Source of the DNA: Methyloterricola oryzae
GTDB taxonomy: Bacteria > Pseudomonadota > Gammaproteobacteria > Methylococcales > Methylococcaceae
Length of the DNA: 64,000 bases
Reading direction: 5' to 3'
Assembly: GCF_000934725.1 (NCBI RefSeq)
Contig: NZ_JYNS01000015.1
Span: 1 to 64,000, forward strand
The notes under the pieces are model-generated. The model did not search any database. It was not told the DNA's origin and saw only the letters and a list, made by a program, of their open reading frames with translations. Made by a program: the position numbers and the translations under genes. This document shows, piece by piece, positions 42,467 to 52,711 of this stretch. Position 1 is the first letter of the stretch, and the number at the start of each line of letters is the position of its first letter.

Positions 42467-43870
42467 ATGGATCTTAAAAATCGCATTATGGAAAGGTTGG
42501 GGCGGACGGAAGCAGTGTCCAGGATTGCCGAGCCCGGTTCGACGCCACCTGCCCGAATCCCGGCGAAGCCCCAGGAACCATTGGCGGTGAGGGCGCTCAG
42601 CGAGTCTGAAATGGACTGGCTGCAGCGCATTCACCAGAAGCTGATGAGCATGATCGACCTGTCGCTGATGGGGCGCCTGGAGGACAAGCAGGCGAGAGCG
42701 CAGATCCGCGAAATTTCCGAGCGCATCATGGACGAACAGTCGGTCCCGCTGAGTGCCGCGAGCCGCCAGTTTCTCGCCAAATGCATCGAGGACGAAATCC
42801 TGGGCCTAGGGCCTATCGAACCCCTGCTGGCCGACTCCACCATCGCCGACATTCTGGTCAATGGCAGCGGGCGCATTTACGTCGAGCGCTACGGCAAGCT
42901 GGAACTCACCCCCCTGCGATTTCAGAACGACGCCCATTTGTTGAACGTCATCGACCGCATCGTGTCGTCGGTGGGAAGACGCATCGACGAATCCTCGCCC
43001 ATGGTCGATGCGCGACTCAAGGACGGATCCCGCGTCAACGCCATCATTCCGCCGCTGGCCATCGATGGCCCGACCCTGTCGATCCGCCGTTTTACCATCG
43101 ACCGACTGCACATGGAGGACATGATCGAACTGGGCACGCTCACCGCCACCATGGGCGAACTCCTCAAGGGCATCGTCAAGGCACGCCTGAACGTGCTCAT
43201 TTCAGGCGGCACGGGTTCCGGGAAGACCACGCTGCTAAATGTACTTTCCGGCTATATCCCGGAAACGGAGCGGATCATCACCATCGAGGACTCGGCGGAA
43301 CTGCAGTTGCAGCAACCGCATGTGGTCCGTCTGGAAACACGCCCTCCCAACATCGAGGGCAGGGGCGAAATCAGGCAGCGGGATCTGGTTCGCAACAGCT
43401 TGCGCATGCGGCCCGACCGCATCGTGGTGGGCGAGGTGCGCAGCGACGAGGCTTTCGACATGCTGCAGGCCATGAACACCGGGCATGACGGATCGCTGAC
43501 CACGGTCCATGCCAATTCATCGCGGGACGCCTTGGGGCGGCTGGAAAACATGGTGGCGATGACCGGACTGGATCTGCCTGCGCGCATGGTGCGCACGCAG
43601 ATCGCCTCGGCCATCAACGTCGTGCTGCAACTGGCGCGACTGGAAGACGGTCGCCGCAAGCTCATCAGCGTGCAGGAAATCCAGGGGATGGAAGGGGACA
43701 TCATCACCATGTCGGAGATATTCAGCTTCCAGAGGAAGGGGGTGGACGAGAACGGCAATGTGCTGGGTGCGTTCAGGGCAACCGGAATCGTGCCCAAATT
43801 CCACGATCGCCTGCAGAAGCGCGGCATCGATCTTTCCTTCGATATCTTCGATCCGGAACGCAGTGAATAG
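42467..43870 (+). CDS. tadA: Tad secretion ATPase TadA/CpaF
   Basis: 467-aa hexameric motor ATPase. N-terminal helical domain 1-120, then the CpaF core with Walker [10 protein letters not shown] near 246-254, Asp box/Walker B (R-I-V-V-G-E-V-R near 320-327) and His box ([11 protein letters not shown]). It powers both pilus extension and retraction in Caulobacter. Start ATG 42467. Confidence 0.95.
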   Translation: MDLKNRIMERLGRTEAVSRIAEPGSTPPARIPAKPQEPLAVRALSESEMDWLQRIHQKLMSMIDLSLMGRLEDKQARAQIREISERIMDEQSVPLSAASRQFLAKCIEDEILGLGPIEPLLADSTIADILVNGSGRIYVERYGKLELTPLRFQNDAHLLNVIDRIVSSVGRRIDESSPMVDARLKDGSRVNAIIPPLAIDGPTLSIRRFTIDRLHMEDMIELGTLTATMGELLKGIVKARLNVLISGGTGSGKTTLLNVLSGYIPETERIITIEDSAELQLQQPHVVRLETRPPNIEGRGEIRQRDLVRNSLRMRPDRIVVGEVRSDEAFDMLQAMNTGHDGSLTTVHANSSRDALGRLENMVAMTGLDLPARMVRTQIASAINVVLQLARLEDGRRKLISVQEIQGMEGDIITMSEIFSFQRKGVDENGNVLGAFRATGIVPKFHDRLQKRGIDLSFDIFDPERSE

Positions 43871-43882
43871 ACGGGAGGCATT

Positions 43883-44860
43883 ATGGACCGCGACACCCTG
43901 ATCATTTTCCTGCTGATGGTGTTCGGCGCCGTCTTTCTGCTGACGCAGTCCATCGTCGTACCGACGTTCGGCACGAGCGGCCGCGAGAGCCGCCGTTTGA
44001 GGAACCGGCTGGGCGCCATCGCGGATGCCCGCCAGACGGACAACCAGATATCGCTGATGCGGAGCAAATACCTCAAGAAGCTATCTCCGCTGGAGAAACG
44101 CCTGGAAGCCCTGCCGGGGATGCAACGGCTGGAAACCTTCATCGAACGTTCGGGCCATGCTTTTCCCGGTTACCGCCTGGTGTTGATCTGCGTCATGCTG
44201 GCCGCTGCGGCCGGATTCGCGAGTTGGCACATCATCCACAGCGGCTTCGCGGTCGTCGCAAGTTCCGCGATGGCTGGCTGGCTACCACTGTTGACGTTGA
44301 AGGCCGACCGCAGCAGGCGCTTTGCCCTTTTCGAAGAGCAACTGCCCGACGCGCTGGATATCATGACCCGAGCGTTACGCGCCGGTTACCCGTTCAACGA
44401 AACGCTGAATCTGGTGGCCACGGAAATGGAAGCACCGATCGCGCCCGAATTCCGCATGGCGTTCGAGGAGATCAATTTTGGCGTCGAAATGCGCTGGGCC
44501 TTGCACAACCTGGTGGATCGCATGCCGAGCCTCTCGCTGATGGCCATCGTCACTACCGTTCTGGTGCAACGGGAGACCGGGGGTAACCTGGCCGAGACTT
44601 TCGAAAACATCGGTCGCCTCATTCGCGGGCGCTTCCGCTTCCATCGCCGCGTGCGCACGCTGACGGCCGAGGCGCGCATGTCGGCATGGATACTTGCCAT
44701 GGTGCCGTTCCTGATGTTCGCTGGCATGTCGATCCTCAGCAGTGATTACGTCATGACCCTGGTGCAGACGCCCATGGGGCACAAGTTGGTTTTCACCGGA
44801 TTGGGATTGCTGATCCTTGGCAATCTCTGGATTCGAAGATTGATTTCCATAGATGTCTGA
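43883..44860 (+). CDS. tadB: Tad inner-membrane platform protein TadB
   Basis: 325-aa protein with the T2SSF/GspF-like fold. One N-terminal TM, a pair near residues 90-130, and C-terminal TMs near 275-320. The T2SSF domain begins at [16 protein letters not shown] and contains [10 protein letters not shown]. Overlaps tadC by 8 bp. Confidence 0.92.
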   Translation: MDRDTLIIFLLMVFGAVFLLTQSIVVPTFGTSGRESRRLRNRLGAIADARQTDNQISLMRSKYLKKLSPLEKRLEALPGMQRLETFIERSGHAFPGYRLVLICVMLAAAAGFASWHIIHSGFAVVASSAMAGWLPLLTLKADRSRRFALFEEQLPDALDIMTRALRAGYPFNETLNLVATEMEAPIAPEFRMAFEEINFGVEMRWALHNLVDRMPSLSLMAIVTTVLVQRETGGNLAETFENIGRLIRGRFRFHRRVRTLTAEARMSAWILAMVPFLMFAGMSILSSDYVMTLVQTPMGHKLVFTGLGLLILGNLWIRRLISIDV

Positions 44861-45830
44861 AGCCATGAACAGCATGTATGAAACGCTGACGGGCCTTTTC
44901 GGCGATGCGGAAACCGCGCGCCTGATGGCGATGCTGCTGCTGGCCAGCGGGATCTTCGTCGCCGGCATGGCTTTTCTGCTCGCGCTGGCCCGCTATTTCG
45001 ACCCGGTACGAAAGCGCCTGGACATTCTGAACGATACGGCGGTTGCGCCGAGCTCTGCAGTGGAGCGCATGGCCGAAAAACTGGACCGCTTTTCGGGGCT
45101 TTTTCTACCCCGCAACCAGCAATTGCGGAACAGAACGGTAGACCGCCTCAGCCACGCTGGCTATCGCTCAACCAACCGGTTGCTGATTTACTACTTCGTC
45201 CGGCTCAGCATGATGGTCGCTTTGCCAGTGGCGGTGCTGCTGGCCGCGCCGGCGTTTCCCAGGGTGCCGCCCAGCCAGTTCACGCTGTACGGGGCAATTG
45301 CCTTTCTGCTAGGCATGATCTTGCCGAGTTATTTCCTGGACAAGAAAGTGGCCGCCCATCAGCGGACATTGCGGAACGGCTTGCCCGATGCCATCGATTT
45401 GCTGGTGGTTTGCACCGAGGCGGGGTTGGGTTTGAACGCCGCCATCCTGCGGGTGGCTCAAGTGCTGGTGGACATCCATCCGGCCCTGGCGGAGGAGTTG
45501 TTTCTTGTCACCACCGAGATGCGCGCCGGTGTCGATCGCAGCCGGTCGCTGGCAAACCTTGCCCAGCGGACCGGCCTGGATGATATCAAGGGCATGGTGG
45601 CAGTGCTCGGGCAAAGCATGCGCTTCGGCACGAGCATCGCTCAGACCTTGCGCATCTATTCGGAGGAGTTCCGCGACAAGCGCATGCAGAAAGCCGATGA
45701 GGAAGCCGCCAAACTCGGCACAAAGATGATATTTCCACTGGCATTCTGCATTTTGCCCGGGTTTTTCATCGTTGCCCTGGGACCGACCATCATCAGGGCG
45801 CTGGAGGTCCTTCCGACGCTGACCAAGTAA
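44853..45830 (+). CDS. tadC: Tad inner-membrane platform protein TadC
   Basis: 325-aa second T2SSF-family platform protein. Core motif L-P-D-A-I-D-L-L-V-V-C-T-E-A-G-L-G-L and R-T-G-L-D-D-I-K-G-M-V-A-V-L are typical of TadC. The same length as TadB and probably its dimer partner. The ATG at 44853 lies inside the tadB end; an ATG at 44865 is an alternative. Confidence 0.92.
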   Translation: MSEAMNSMYETLTGLFGDAETARLMAMLLLASGIFVAGMAFLLALARYFDPVRKRLDILNDTAVAPSSAVERMAEKLDRFSGLFLPRNQQLRNRTVDRLSHAGYRSTNRLLIYYFVRLSMMVALPVAVLLAAPAFPRVPPSQFTLYGAIAFLLGMILPSYFLDKKVAAHQRTLRNGLPDAIDLLVVCTEAGLGLNAAILRVAQVLVDIHPALAEELFLVTTEMRAGVDRSRSLANLAQRTGLDDIKGMVAVLGQSMRFGTSIAQTLRIYSEEFRDKRMQKADEEAAKLGTKMIFPLAFCILPGFFIVALGPTIIRALEVLPTLTK

Positions 45831-45872
45831 CGAATTCACCCACACACCGTTTCACACAGTGCGGCTCATACC

Positions 45873-46838
45873 ATGAACAATTCAACGACAGTCAATCAAA
45901 CCCGCGCCTCTTCGGCGAAGAGCGGCTCGCCCGCCTTGCAGCTAAGGCGGCTGGCGCTTCTGCTGCTTGTCGCGACGGCGCTCGGTGGCTGCGGCATCGC
46001 GTCAAAGTCGGCGAAGCCCTCCATCACCCGTCTCTACAATGGGCCATCGTCGGCAGTCTACGAAACCCTCGAAAGCCCCAAGGATGCCGAGTCCGCGCTC
46101 AAGCGGGCGGATTACTCGACTCAGCTCGGAAATATCGACGAGGCGCTTTACTACTACGTCAAAACGCTTGAGTTCGACCCCGGAAACCGGCAGGCGCTGA
46201 ACAGGATTGGCGACATCCACCTTGAACGAGAAAATTATGATCCCGCCGAAGCTGCCTATCGTTTGGCCTTGAGCGCCGATCCGAAAAATGCGAACGCCTT
46301 GATGGGGCTCGGACTCATTCAGTATCACCACGGCAAGGACACGGATGCCGCGCAGTCGCTCTCCGCCGCGTTGTCGGTCGACCCGAAGCTTTGGCGGGCG
46401 CGCAGCGTTCTAGGGCTGCTCGCCGACCGGCGCGGTGAGCACGCGGCTGCGGCGCAGGAATTTTCGAAGGCGCTGCAGATACAACCCAACAACCCTGCGG
46501 TCCTGAACAACCTGGGGTACTCAAAATACCTGTCCGGCGATCTGAGCGGCTCCTTGCAGATGTTTGATTTGGCCCTGATGGCCGACCCGAAGTACCCGTC
46601 CGCCTGGCTCAACAAGGGCCTGGTGTATGCTCGCCTGAACAATGAGCAAGCGGCGCTGGGGGCTTTCAAACGCGTGCTCCCCGAAGCCGATGCCTACAAC
46701 AATCTGGGATACATCTGGATGATGGATGGCAGAACCGACGCCGCCTACGAATGCTTTCAGCGGGCGATTTCCCTGTCACCCACCTACCACTTACTGGCCC
46801 ACGAAAACCTGAAACGGCTGGACGCCATGAATCAATAG
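45873..46838 (+). CDS. tadD: TPR lipoprotein TadD
   Basis: 321-aa lipoprotein with lipobox L-G-G-C (about residues 32-35 after a long Ser-rich leader) and at least five tetratricopeptide repeats from about residue 75 (for example N-A-L-M-G-L-G-L-I-Q-Y and A-V-L-N-N-L-G-Y-S-K-Y). TadD supports assembly or placement of the secretin. Position at the end of the tad gene string is canonical. Confidence 0.88.
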   Translation: MNNSTTVNQTRASSAKSGSPALQLRRLALLLLVATALGGCGIASKSAKPSITRLYNGPSSAVYETLESPKDAESALKRADYSTQLGNIDEALYYYVKTLEFDPGNRQALNRIGDIHLERENYDPAEAAYRLALSADPKNANALMGLGLIQYHHGKDTDAAQSLSAALSVDPKLWRARSVLGLLADRRGEHAAAAQEFSKALQIQPNNPAVLNNLGYSKYLSGDLSGSLQMFDLALMADPKYPSAWLNKGLVYARLNNEQAALGAFKRVLPEADAYNNLGYIWMMDGRTDAAYECFQRAISLSPTYHLLAHENLKRLDAMNQ

Positions 46839-46901
46839 AAACCATCGAATCACGGCCGGCGCCTGTTGCCTTGGCCCTGCATTACCCTTTGGAGAGCCGA
46901 C

Positions 46902-48044
46902 ATGAAAACCATACTGATCTCCACGCTTGTTGCCGCATGTCTTGGTGGAGGAGCTTCGTACGCCGCGCAAAGTGAATGGGAGCCGAATGACACACCGGGA
47001 GAAGCCAATGCGAATGCCTTCAGCAATCTCGATATCAAGGATGAGAGAGTCGGCCAATTGAAATCCAGTGATATCGACTTTTTCTACATCGACGTACCCG
47101 AGAGGGCGGACCGCCCGATAACGCCAGTGTATTTTGGCTGCAATGTGCTGCTCGATGACTTCGTTTCCGGCACATGCCCCAGTGGGGCGCCAAAGTCGGA
47201 AGGCAGTGATCAGTGGACCATCGCCTATTACTCGCCAGACGGCGCTAAGCAGAGCGAATATGCCCTGAACTCCAGGTATTGCAAACAGGGCAGCGCCGAT
47301 GTCAAAGGGCCATACCGGTTCCAGATGAATACCGCCACCCCTGGCCGCTACTATGTCAGCGTGACCTATATTCTCAAGCAATGCGAGGAAGACAGTGCCG
47401 TCTATGGCATAACGCCGACTGCGGACTACACGCTGCGCGCCTTTACCACGCGCACCAAAGGAATGCCGGAGCCGAACGATGGCCAGATCGAGGCGTCGAA
47501 GATTCTGAACAACAAGCCGGTAACTGGACAGTTCGCCTCCATGTATGACCAGGACTGGTACAAATATGCAGTAACCAAGGGAAGCGATAAACCGACCCAG
47601 GTTTACTTTAGTTGCAAGGGGGCGCCATCCGGCGCTCATTTCTTCCTGAGTTGGTTCGACCCGAACGGCGTGCTGCAGAGCAGCTATGAAGTGACGGCCC
47701 CGGAATGCCTGGGAAAGAAGTTCAACTTCGAGATGACCACCCCGGCGGCTGGCGATTACTATTTGGCCGTCACGCCGCCTACTTATCTACTCGGCGGTAT
47801 CGATGTCGCAGGACCAACCGACTCATCTAAGGTTGATAACACGGATCCCGGCAGCCAAGGCTATGCCAATGCCCTCGAATTCAGCAGTCACGACTACGTG
47901 CTGAAAGTCGCGCCTGGCAAGAAGAAGAATGCCAGCAACAGCACTGCCGCAAAAACGACTACCACCACGGCTACGACAGCAACAGGATCGAGCGCCGCCT
48001 CGGAAAAATGTTCGGGGATTTCCTGCTTTAACCAGCCGTTCTGA
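46902..48044 (+). CDS. Secreted protein with two PPC-like beta domains
   Basis: 380 aa. Signal peptide 1-22 (ends A-S-Y-A). Two related beta-sandwich halves each contain a bacterial pre-peptidase C-terminal-like pattern: E-P-N-D-T-P-G-E-A-N-A ... D-I-D-F-F-Y-I-D-V and E-P-N-D-G-Q-I-E-A-S ... Y-D-Q-D-W-Y-K-Y-A-V. Several Cys may pair. A Thr-rich tail near 350 ends with a C-x4-C motif and terminal Phe. No protease domain. Placed 63 bp after tadD and A+T-richer than it; may be a cell-surface factor expressed with the pilus. A GGAG site precedes the ATG. Confidence 0.75.
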   Translation: MKTILISTLVAACLGGGASYAAQSEWEPNDTPGEANANAFSNLDIKDERVGQLKSSDIDFFYIDVPERADRPITPVYFGCNVLLDDFVSGTCPSGAPKSEGSDQWTIAYYSPDGAKQSEYALNSRYCKQGSADVKGPYRFQMNTATPGRYYVSVTYILKQCEEDSAVYGITPTADYTLRAFTTRTKGMPEPNDGQIEASKILNNKPVTGQFASMYDQDWYKYAVTKGSDKPTQVYFSCKGAPSGAHFFLSWFDPNGVLQSSYEVTAPECLGKKFNFEMTTPAAGDYYLAVTPPTYLLGGIDVAGPTDSSKVDNTDPGSQGYANALEFSSHDYVLKVAPGKKKNASNSTAAKTTTTTATTATGSSAASEKCSGISCFNQPF

Positions 48045-48169
48045 AGCAGTCCGGCGCCGACGGCTGGACATCGCGGCCATGGTCATTGAGCGGATGGTTT
48101 TCCCGCAAGATCGCCGCGGATTGGCCACTCAATGCAGGGTTGCCACCACAGCGGTGCCAATTATTCCAC

Positions 48170-48191
48170 GCATCGCGCGTTGCGATGCTTT
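48170..48191 (+). terminator. Hairpin after the tad region
   Basis: GCATCGC (48170-48176) and GCGATGC (48182-48188) pair perfectly around a 5-nt loop and are followed by TTT. It lies 125 bp past the stop at 48044 and before the convergent cti stop. A weak intrinsic terminator. Confidence 0.4.
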
Positions 48192-48242
48192 CGTAAGTAT
48201 TAGGCGCGGTGACGGCCTGCAGGCCTCGGAACACGGGAATGC

Positions 48243-50573
48243 TCAAAGATTGTCGTAGCGGTTCAGGTCGAAGCGGCCTGAAGTGATGGGCTGCAGGTTG
48301 GCGTAGCGTTCGTAGAACCAGTCGGACAGCGGCCAGAAAGCCTGGGAATTGCGGCGCACGCCATAGGCATCGACCAGGGCAGACACATCGCTTTCACTCT
48401 TGAGGGCGACGATGCGCTGCACGAAATCCCCCACCTGGGCCAGTTCCAGATCGAAGAAGAAATTGGGAAAGCTTCCGATGAAATCCGGCAGCACCGTCAG
48501 CGTGTCCTCCTGCGGCCTGCGCCGCAAATCCTCCAGGAACAAAAACGCCACGTTCTTCAGTGCCTTGTTCAGAATCAGGCTGTACACCAGCTCGCCTTTG
48601 CCTGAACGGATGCGGATATAGGACAGTTCCGGCAGCAGGTGAATCCCACCCCCCTTGAGGCGCGCCAGCACCCGCAGCTCGCGCTCCGCGCGCTGCTCCT
48701 CGGGGCTCGCGCCGGGGCGAACGCAGAAGGGCGCCTCGCAGCGATTCAGCACGTCCGCTTCGCCCGCCGCCTGCCCGGGCCGGGTGCGCAACTGGGTGAA
48801 CAGTTCCCGCTTGGGATCCTGGGTACGGAACACCACGCCGGTTTCCCGATCCAGTCCATACAACGGATTCTTCAGGTCATTGCTGATTTCCGCGGCGGCG
48901 CCCCGATACCAGGAGTCGCGTTCGCGCTGGCGCATGGCCGCGGGCAGAAATCCCAGGAAATTGTTTTCCGCCTCCATGCGCATGAAGTCCATGAACAAGC
49001 GTGTGGCGAGCTGATGCCTGAGGCTGCCGAATACGTCGTAGCCCGCCACCAGCAGATAATGGATGCGCTCCATGAGGGGATAGTCCAGCACCCAGGCGGT
49101 CTTGGGCACCGCCCCCACCAGGCCGTGACTCAAGGACGCGCTGTCAAAGTGGCGGAACACGGTGAGCAGCGCCGAGTTGTTGTGTCCGTCGCCGTCCCAC
49201 AGGGCGGCCAGGGTGTTGCCATCCCCGCCTCGCAGTTTGCTGATGTAGTCTTCCTTGGCCTTGAGGTATTGCAGTTGCAAGTCCGAGTAGGTGCTCCAGA
49301 TATCCTCCACGGTCGGACTCTCCAACTTCTCGGTGGGCAGGCGCAATCGCTCGCCCTGCGCGACGAGGAAATGGGCGTCATTGCTGATGCGGTCCTTGTC
49401 CGGATCGAAAAACGCCACCCAGAAATGGTCCTGGATCACGTTGAGCGCCACCTGGCCGCGGCACACCGGGCCCTTCATGAAACCCTCGATGAAGAAATAG
49501 GCATCGTCCAGCAAGAACTGGTAGCGGGACTTGGGCGGCAGAGCGACGAAGGCCTTGAACGGGTTCGCCGCGATTTCAGGCTGATACCCGGGCAGGCGTG
49601 TCACATTGTATTCAGGGTCGAGGAACAGCGTCCGGTAGCGCTGCATGCGCTCGCCACTCAGTTCGTAGACCATGTGGTTCTTGTCCACGATGGTCCCCAC
49701 CACTGGACGCAAACGGTAGTAGAAGCGGGCAACGCCGGGGTCGTCGAAGGGCCTGACGCTGGGGATCTCGCGGATGGGAAAACCCGGCGGACTGTAGGAG
49801 CGCACCAGCTTGAAGAATTCGCGCTCGGGTCCGCCGCGAAAATGCAGGTCGCCGGCGAACAGGTGCTCGTAAAGATAGCGGGAAACCAACCGCTCCTTGA
49901 GCGACTCGCCGTTGAGAAACGCCTCCCATCGCTCCACCTCGGCTGTCGCGAAGGCGGACACCGGCGGCGGCGGTTCCGTCCTGGCGCCCTGGCGCAACCA
50001 GGTGACGATGTCGCCGAATTGCTTGTCAGAGAGTCCCGGCATCCCATAGGGCATGCCCCACAGCGGGTGATCGGCGGCGAAGTCGGCAAATTCCTGAGGC
50101 TTTGGGCACTGCAGGTTGCGGTCCAGGCTGAAATCGAAGCTGTCCGGCAGCGCGCCCCCCTCCGGGAGGGGCTGGTCCTTTTTCAACCGCAGCATGCGAA
50201 ATAGCAGCGAATCCGCCAAACCACCCGCGCCGTCCCCGTCCACCACGGAATAGAAGCCACGCTGGCGCCACTCCGAGGTATTGCGCGCATCCACGAACAA
50301 GCGTGTCGGGGAGATGGCGTGCCGGCGCAGATCATAGACCAAAGTCTTGCTGGCACCGCGATCAAGCCCTTCCCCGGACTCCAGCTTCAACTGGCAGGGC
50401 GCGTCATAGCAGCCGTGACAGACCACGCAGCGCGAGTCCAGAACCGGCTTGATGTCCCGATTGAAGGCGATGTGCCAATCAGCACCGCTGGCGGGCTCTG
50501 CAGCAATGCAGGAGAAAACCGGCAGCCACCCCAGGACGAAACCCAGCGTCAACCCGAGCGCCGAACCGTTCAT
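48243..50573 (-). CDS. cti: Periplasmic haem-containing fatty acid cis/trans isomerase
   Basis: 776-aa Cti, which converts cis-unsaturated membrane fatty acids to trans under solvent or heat stress without de novo synthesis. A signal peptide (1-25) and the c-type haem motif C-V-V-C-H at 49-53 are visible. Family motifs include P-L-W-G-M-P-Y-G-M-P and the long C-terminal domain (F-L-F-L-E-D-L-R-R-R-P, D-T-L-T-V-L-P-D). Length matches Pseudomonas Cti. The start is the ATG at 50573, overlapping the channel gene's stop by 4 bp; the frame is open further upstream inside that gene. It is the last gene of the RND operon. Confidence 0.93.
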   Translation of the reverse strand: MNGSALGLTLGFVLGWLPVFSCIAAEPASGADWHIAFNRDIKPVLDSRCVVCHGCYDAPCQLKLESGEGLDRGASKTLVYDLRRHAISPTRLFVDARNTSEWRQRGFYSVVDGDGAGGLADSLLFRMLRLKKDQPLPEGGALPDSFDFSLDRNLQCPKPQEFADFAADHPLWGMPYGMPGLSDKQFGDIVTWLRQGARTEPPPPVSAFATAEVERWEAFLNGESLKERLVSRYLYEHLFAGDLHFRGGPEREFFKLVRSYSPPGFPIREIPSVRPFDDPGVARFYYRLRPVVGTIVDKNHMVYELSGERMQRYRTLFLDPEYNVTRLPGYQPEIAANPFKAFVALPPKSRYQFLLDDAYFFIEGFMKGPVCRGQVALNVIQDHFWVAFFDPDKDRISNDAHFLVAQGERLRLPTEKLESPTVEDIWSTYSDLQLQYLKAKEDYISKLRGGDGNTLAALWDGDGHNNSALLTVFRHFDSASLSHGLVGAVPKTAWVLDYPLMERIHYLLVAGYDVFGSLRHQLATRLFMDFMRMEAENNFLGFLPAAMRQRERDSWYRGAAAEISNDLKNPLYGLDRETGVVFRTQDPKRELFTQLRTRPGQAAGEADVLNRCEAPFCVRPGASPEEQRAERELRVLARLKGGGIHLLPELSYIRIRSGKGELVYSLILNKALKNVAFLFLEDLRRRPQEDTLTVLPDFIGSFPNFFFDLELAQVGDFVQRIVALKSESDVSALVDAYGVRRNSQAFWPLSDWFYERYANLQPITSGRFDLNRYDNL

Positions 50574-51256
50574 GACTTGGGTGCCGAAAGATGCATGCCC
50601 ACCAGGCGCGACACCAGGATCGCCAGGTACATCTGGCCGAAAATGGCCTCCAGGTAGCTCAACATGCCCGCCACCCGCGTCGTCGGCAAAATATCGCCGT
50701 ACCCCACCGAACTCAGGGTGATGAAACTGAAATAGATGAAGACCGGGGGCCGGTAGTCCCCTTGGCATTGGGGCGAGTTGCACTGGTAGGAGCCAGGGAC
50801 CATGGTGTCGACCGCCAGGTGCGCGTTGGCGAAAAACACGCCCACCAGCAGGTAGACGCTGACGGCGCCGTAGAGCCTGCCCGAGTCAATGTGCTCGCGG
50901 CTGGTGAAAATGTCCTGCGCCAGCACCAGGGTGACGTGGGCAAAGAACGTCATGCTCACGAAAAGCCATGCCAGATCAATGCTGCGCATCCCGTGAGGGA
51001 ACAGCCGCACGGTTCCCAGAACCACCAGCAGCACACTCAGCACCATGGAGAAGGCACCGCGTGCGCGACCGTCACTGACCGCCAGGGAACCGGTGGTCAG
51101 CAACCCGACGATGATCACCAGTTCGATGATCCGGCCCGGAATCCAGCCGCTGGCGTCGGGGGTCAGCACCATGAACAGCACCAGAGCCACCATCAGGTGC
51201 TTGTAGTACTGCTGCCGGTGCCCCTGGCGCAGCTTGGAGATATAGCCTTTCACCAC
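50570..51256 (-). CDS. Two-TM potassium-type ion channel protein
   Basis: 228-aa polytopic protein. The pore filter S-S-V-G-Y-G-D-I-L-P is at about residues 183-192 with flanking TM helices; four further TM segments precede it (around 20-40, 45-60, 68-85, 92-115), so it resembles a six-TM voltage-type channel without a charged S4. No RCK/TrkA nucleotide-binding domain. It starts with GTG at 51256 (or 51253). Lies between the outer-membrane factor and cti in one transcript, suggesting ion flux adjustment during membrane stress (inference). Confidence 0.82.
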   Translation of the reverse strand: MVKGYISKLRQGHRQQYYKHLMVALVLFMVLTPDASGWIPGRIIELVIIVGLLTTGSLAVSDGRARGAFSMVLSVLLVVLGTVRLFPHGMRSIDLAWLFVSMTFFAHVTLVLAQDIFTSREHIDSGRLYGAVSVYLLVGVFFANAHLAVDTMVPGSYQCNSPQCQGDYRPPVFIYFSFITLSSVGYGDILPTTRVAGMLSYLEAIFGQMYLAILVSRLVGMHLSAPKS

Positions 51257-51268
51257 TAGGTCGCCCGA

Positions 51269-52711
51269 CTAGGGAAAGACCGAGGGTTCCAAAGGCTTGG
51301 GCAGCGTCGCATCCGCCTGCACCACCCAGCCCCCACCCATGGCCCGGTAGAGTTGAACCGAGGAGGTGAGCTTGGCGCTCTGCGCCTGCAGGCGATCGAT
51401 CTGCGCCTCGTACAACTGGCGCAGGGCGTCGAGCAGGGTGATGAAGTCGGTGTACCCCTCGTCGTAACGCACCTGGGCCAGGTTGACGTAGTTCTGCACC
51501 GCGGTGACCCGCTTGCGCTGCTTTTCCTCCTGCTCCACGGTTTTCTGCGTGCTGACCAGGGCGTCCTCGAACTCGCGGAAAGCCGAGATTATGGCGCGCT
51601 GGTAATTGGCCAGGGTCGCCCGCTGCACCGCCTCGGCCGCCTGTACCTGTCCTGCGATCTTGCCGGCGGTGAAGAGGGGGGTGAGCACAGCCGAACCGAT
51701 ACTCCAGAAATTGGCGCCCGGCGTGAACAGGGCTGACACCTCGGAGCTGAGCTGGCCCACGTCGCCGGTCAGGGAAATACGCGGAAAATACAGGCCGCGC
51801 GCCACGCCGATGCGCGCATTGGCGGCGATCAGTTCCTGCTCCGCCTGCTCGATGTCGGGCCGGCGCGCCAGGATCTCCGAGGGCAGTCCCGCCGGCACGG
51901 CCGGCTGCCGGATTTCGTCGATGGTCCGTCCGCGCTGGATAGACCCGGGATTTTCGCCCAGCAGCACCTTCAAGGCATGCTCGGCCAGGGCGATCTCCTG
52001 TTCCGCCGCCGGAATCAGCGCCGCGCGCCGCTCATATTCGGACTCCACCTGATTCACTTCCAGTTCCGAGGTATAGCCCTCGCGGAAGCGCACCTGGGCG
52101 ATGCGCAGTTCCTCAGCCAGGGTGGCGACCACATTGCGGGTGATCTCCAGATTCATGTCCAGGGTACGCAACTGGATGTAGGTCTGCGCGATCTGGCTCA
52201 CCAAGGTCAGAATCACGGCGCGCTTGAAGGCGTCCTGGGCCAGCATGTCGCCCATGGCCGCCTCGTTGGCACGGCGCAGGGCGCCCCAGACGTCCAATTC
52301 CCAGTTCATGGTGGCCGCCAGGCGCGCGTAGTCCGTTTCCTTCGGATTCAAGCCCGACCCGTCCGGCAGATTCAGAACCCTGCCGCTGGCCTGCCGGTGC
52401 AGGTAGTTGCCCTCCCCGGAAATCTGCGGGAACAGGTTGGAGCGGGTGGACCCATACAGGCCCATGAAGCGGTCCACGTTGGCGACGGCGATCTTCAGAT
52501 CCAGGTTCTGCTGGATGCCGCGCTCCACCAGGCGGTTCAGCGCCGGGTCACCCAACTGCTCCCACCATTTCAGATTGGTCGTGTCCTTCGCGCCTTTTTC
52601 GGCGAAACGCCAGTTCTTGGGCGTCGCGATTTCCGGGCGCTGGTAATCAGGCCCAACCTTGAAACACCCGGCCAGCATGGCCGCCAGGGACAACAACAGG
52701 ATCTTACGCAT
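51269..52711 (-). CDS. RND efflux outer-membrane lipoprotein (NodT/OprM family)
   Basis: 480-aa TolC-like channel. Lipobox L-A-G-C at about 13-16 with K-V-G-P-D-Y following, as in OprM. Two OEP domains with coiled-coil helices; R-P-D-I-E-Q-A-E and V-N-Q-V-E-S-E-Y motifs. Completes a tripartite pump with the two upstream genes. The start overlaps the RND gene end by 8 bp. Confidence 0.92.
   Translation of the reverse strand: MRKILLLSLAAMLAGCFKVGPDYQRPEIATPKNWRFAEKGAKDTTNLKWWEQLGDPALNRLVERGIQQNLDLKIAVANVDRFMGLYGSTRSNLFPQISGEGNYLHRQASGRVLNLPDGSGLNPKETDYARLAATMNWELDVWGALRRANEAAMGDMLAQDAFKRAVILTLVSQIAQTYIQLRTLDMNLEITRNVVATLAEELRIAQVRFREGYTSELEVNQVESEYERRAALIPAAEQEIALAEHALKVLLGENPGSIQRGRTIDEIRQPAVPAGLPSEILARRPDIEQAEQELIAANARIGVARGLYFPRISLTGDVGQLSSEVSALFTPGANFWSIGSAVLTPLFTAGKIAGQVQAAEAVQRATLANYQRAIISAFREFEDALVSTQKTVEQEEKQRKRVTAVQNYVNLAQVRYDEGYTDFITLLDALRQLYEAQIDRLQAQSAKLTSSVQLYRAMGGGWVVQADATLPKPLEPSVFP

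Noticed and set aside
48639..50204. Long plus-strand open frame opposite cti
   Set aside because: Antisense shadow; cti has a haem motif and family-wide conservation.
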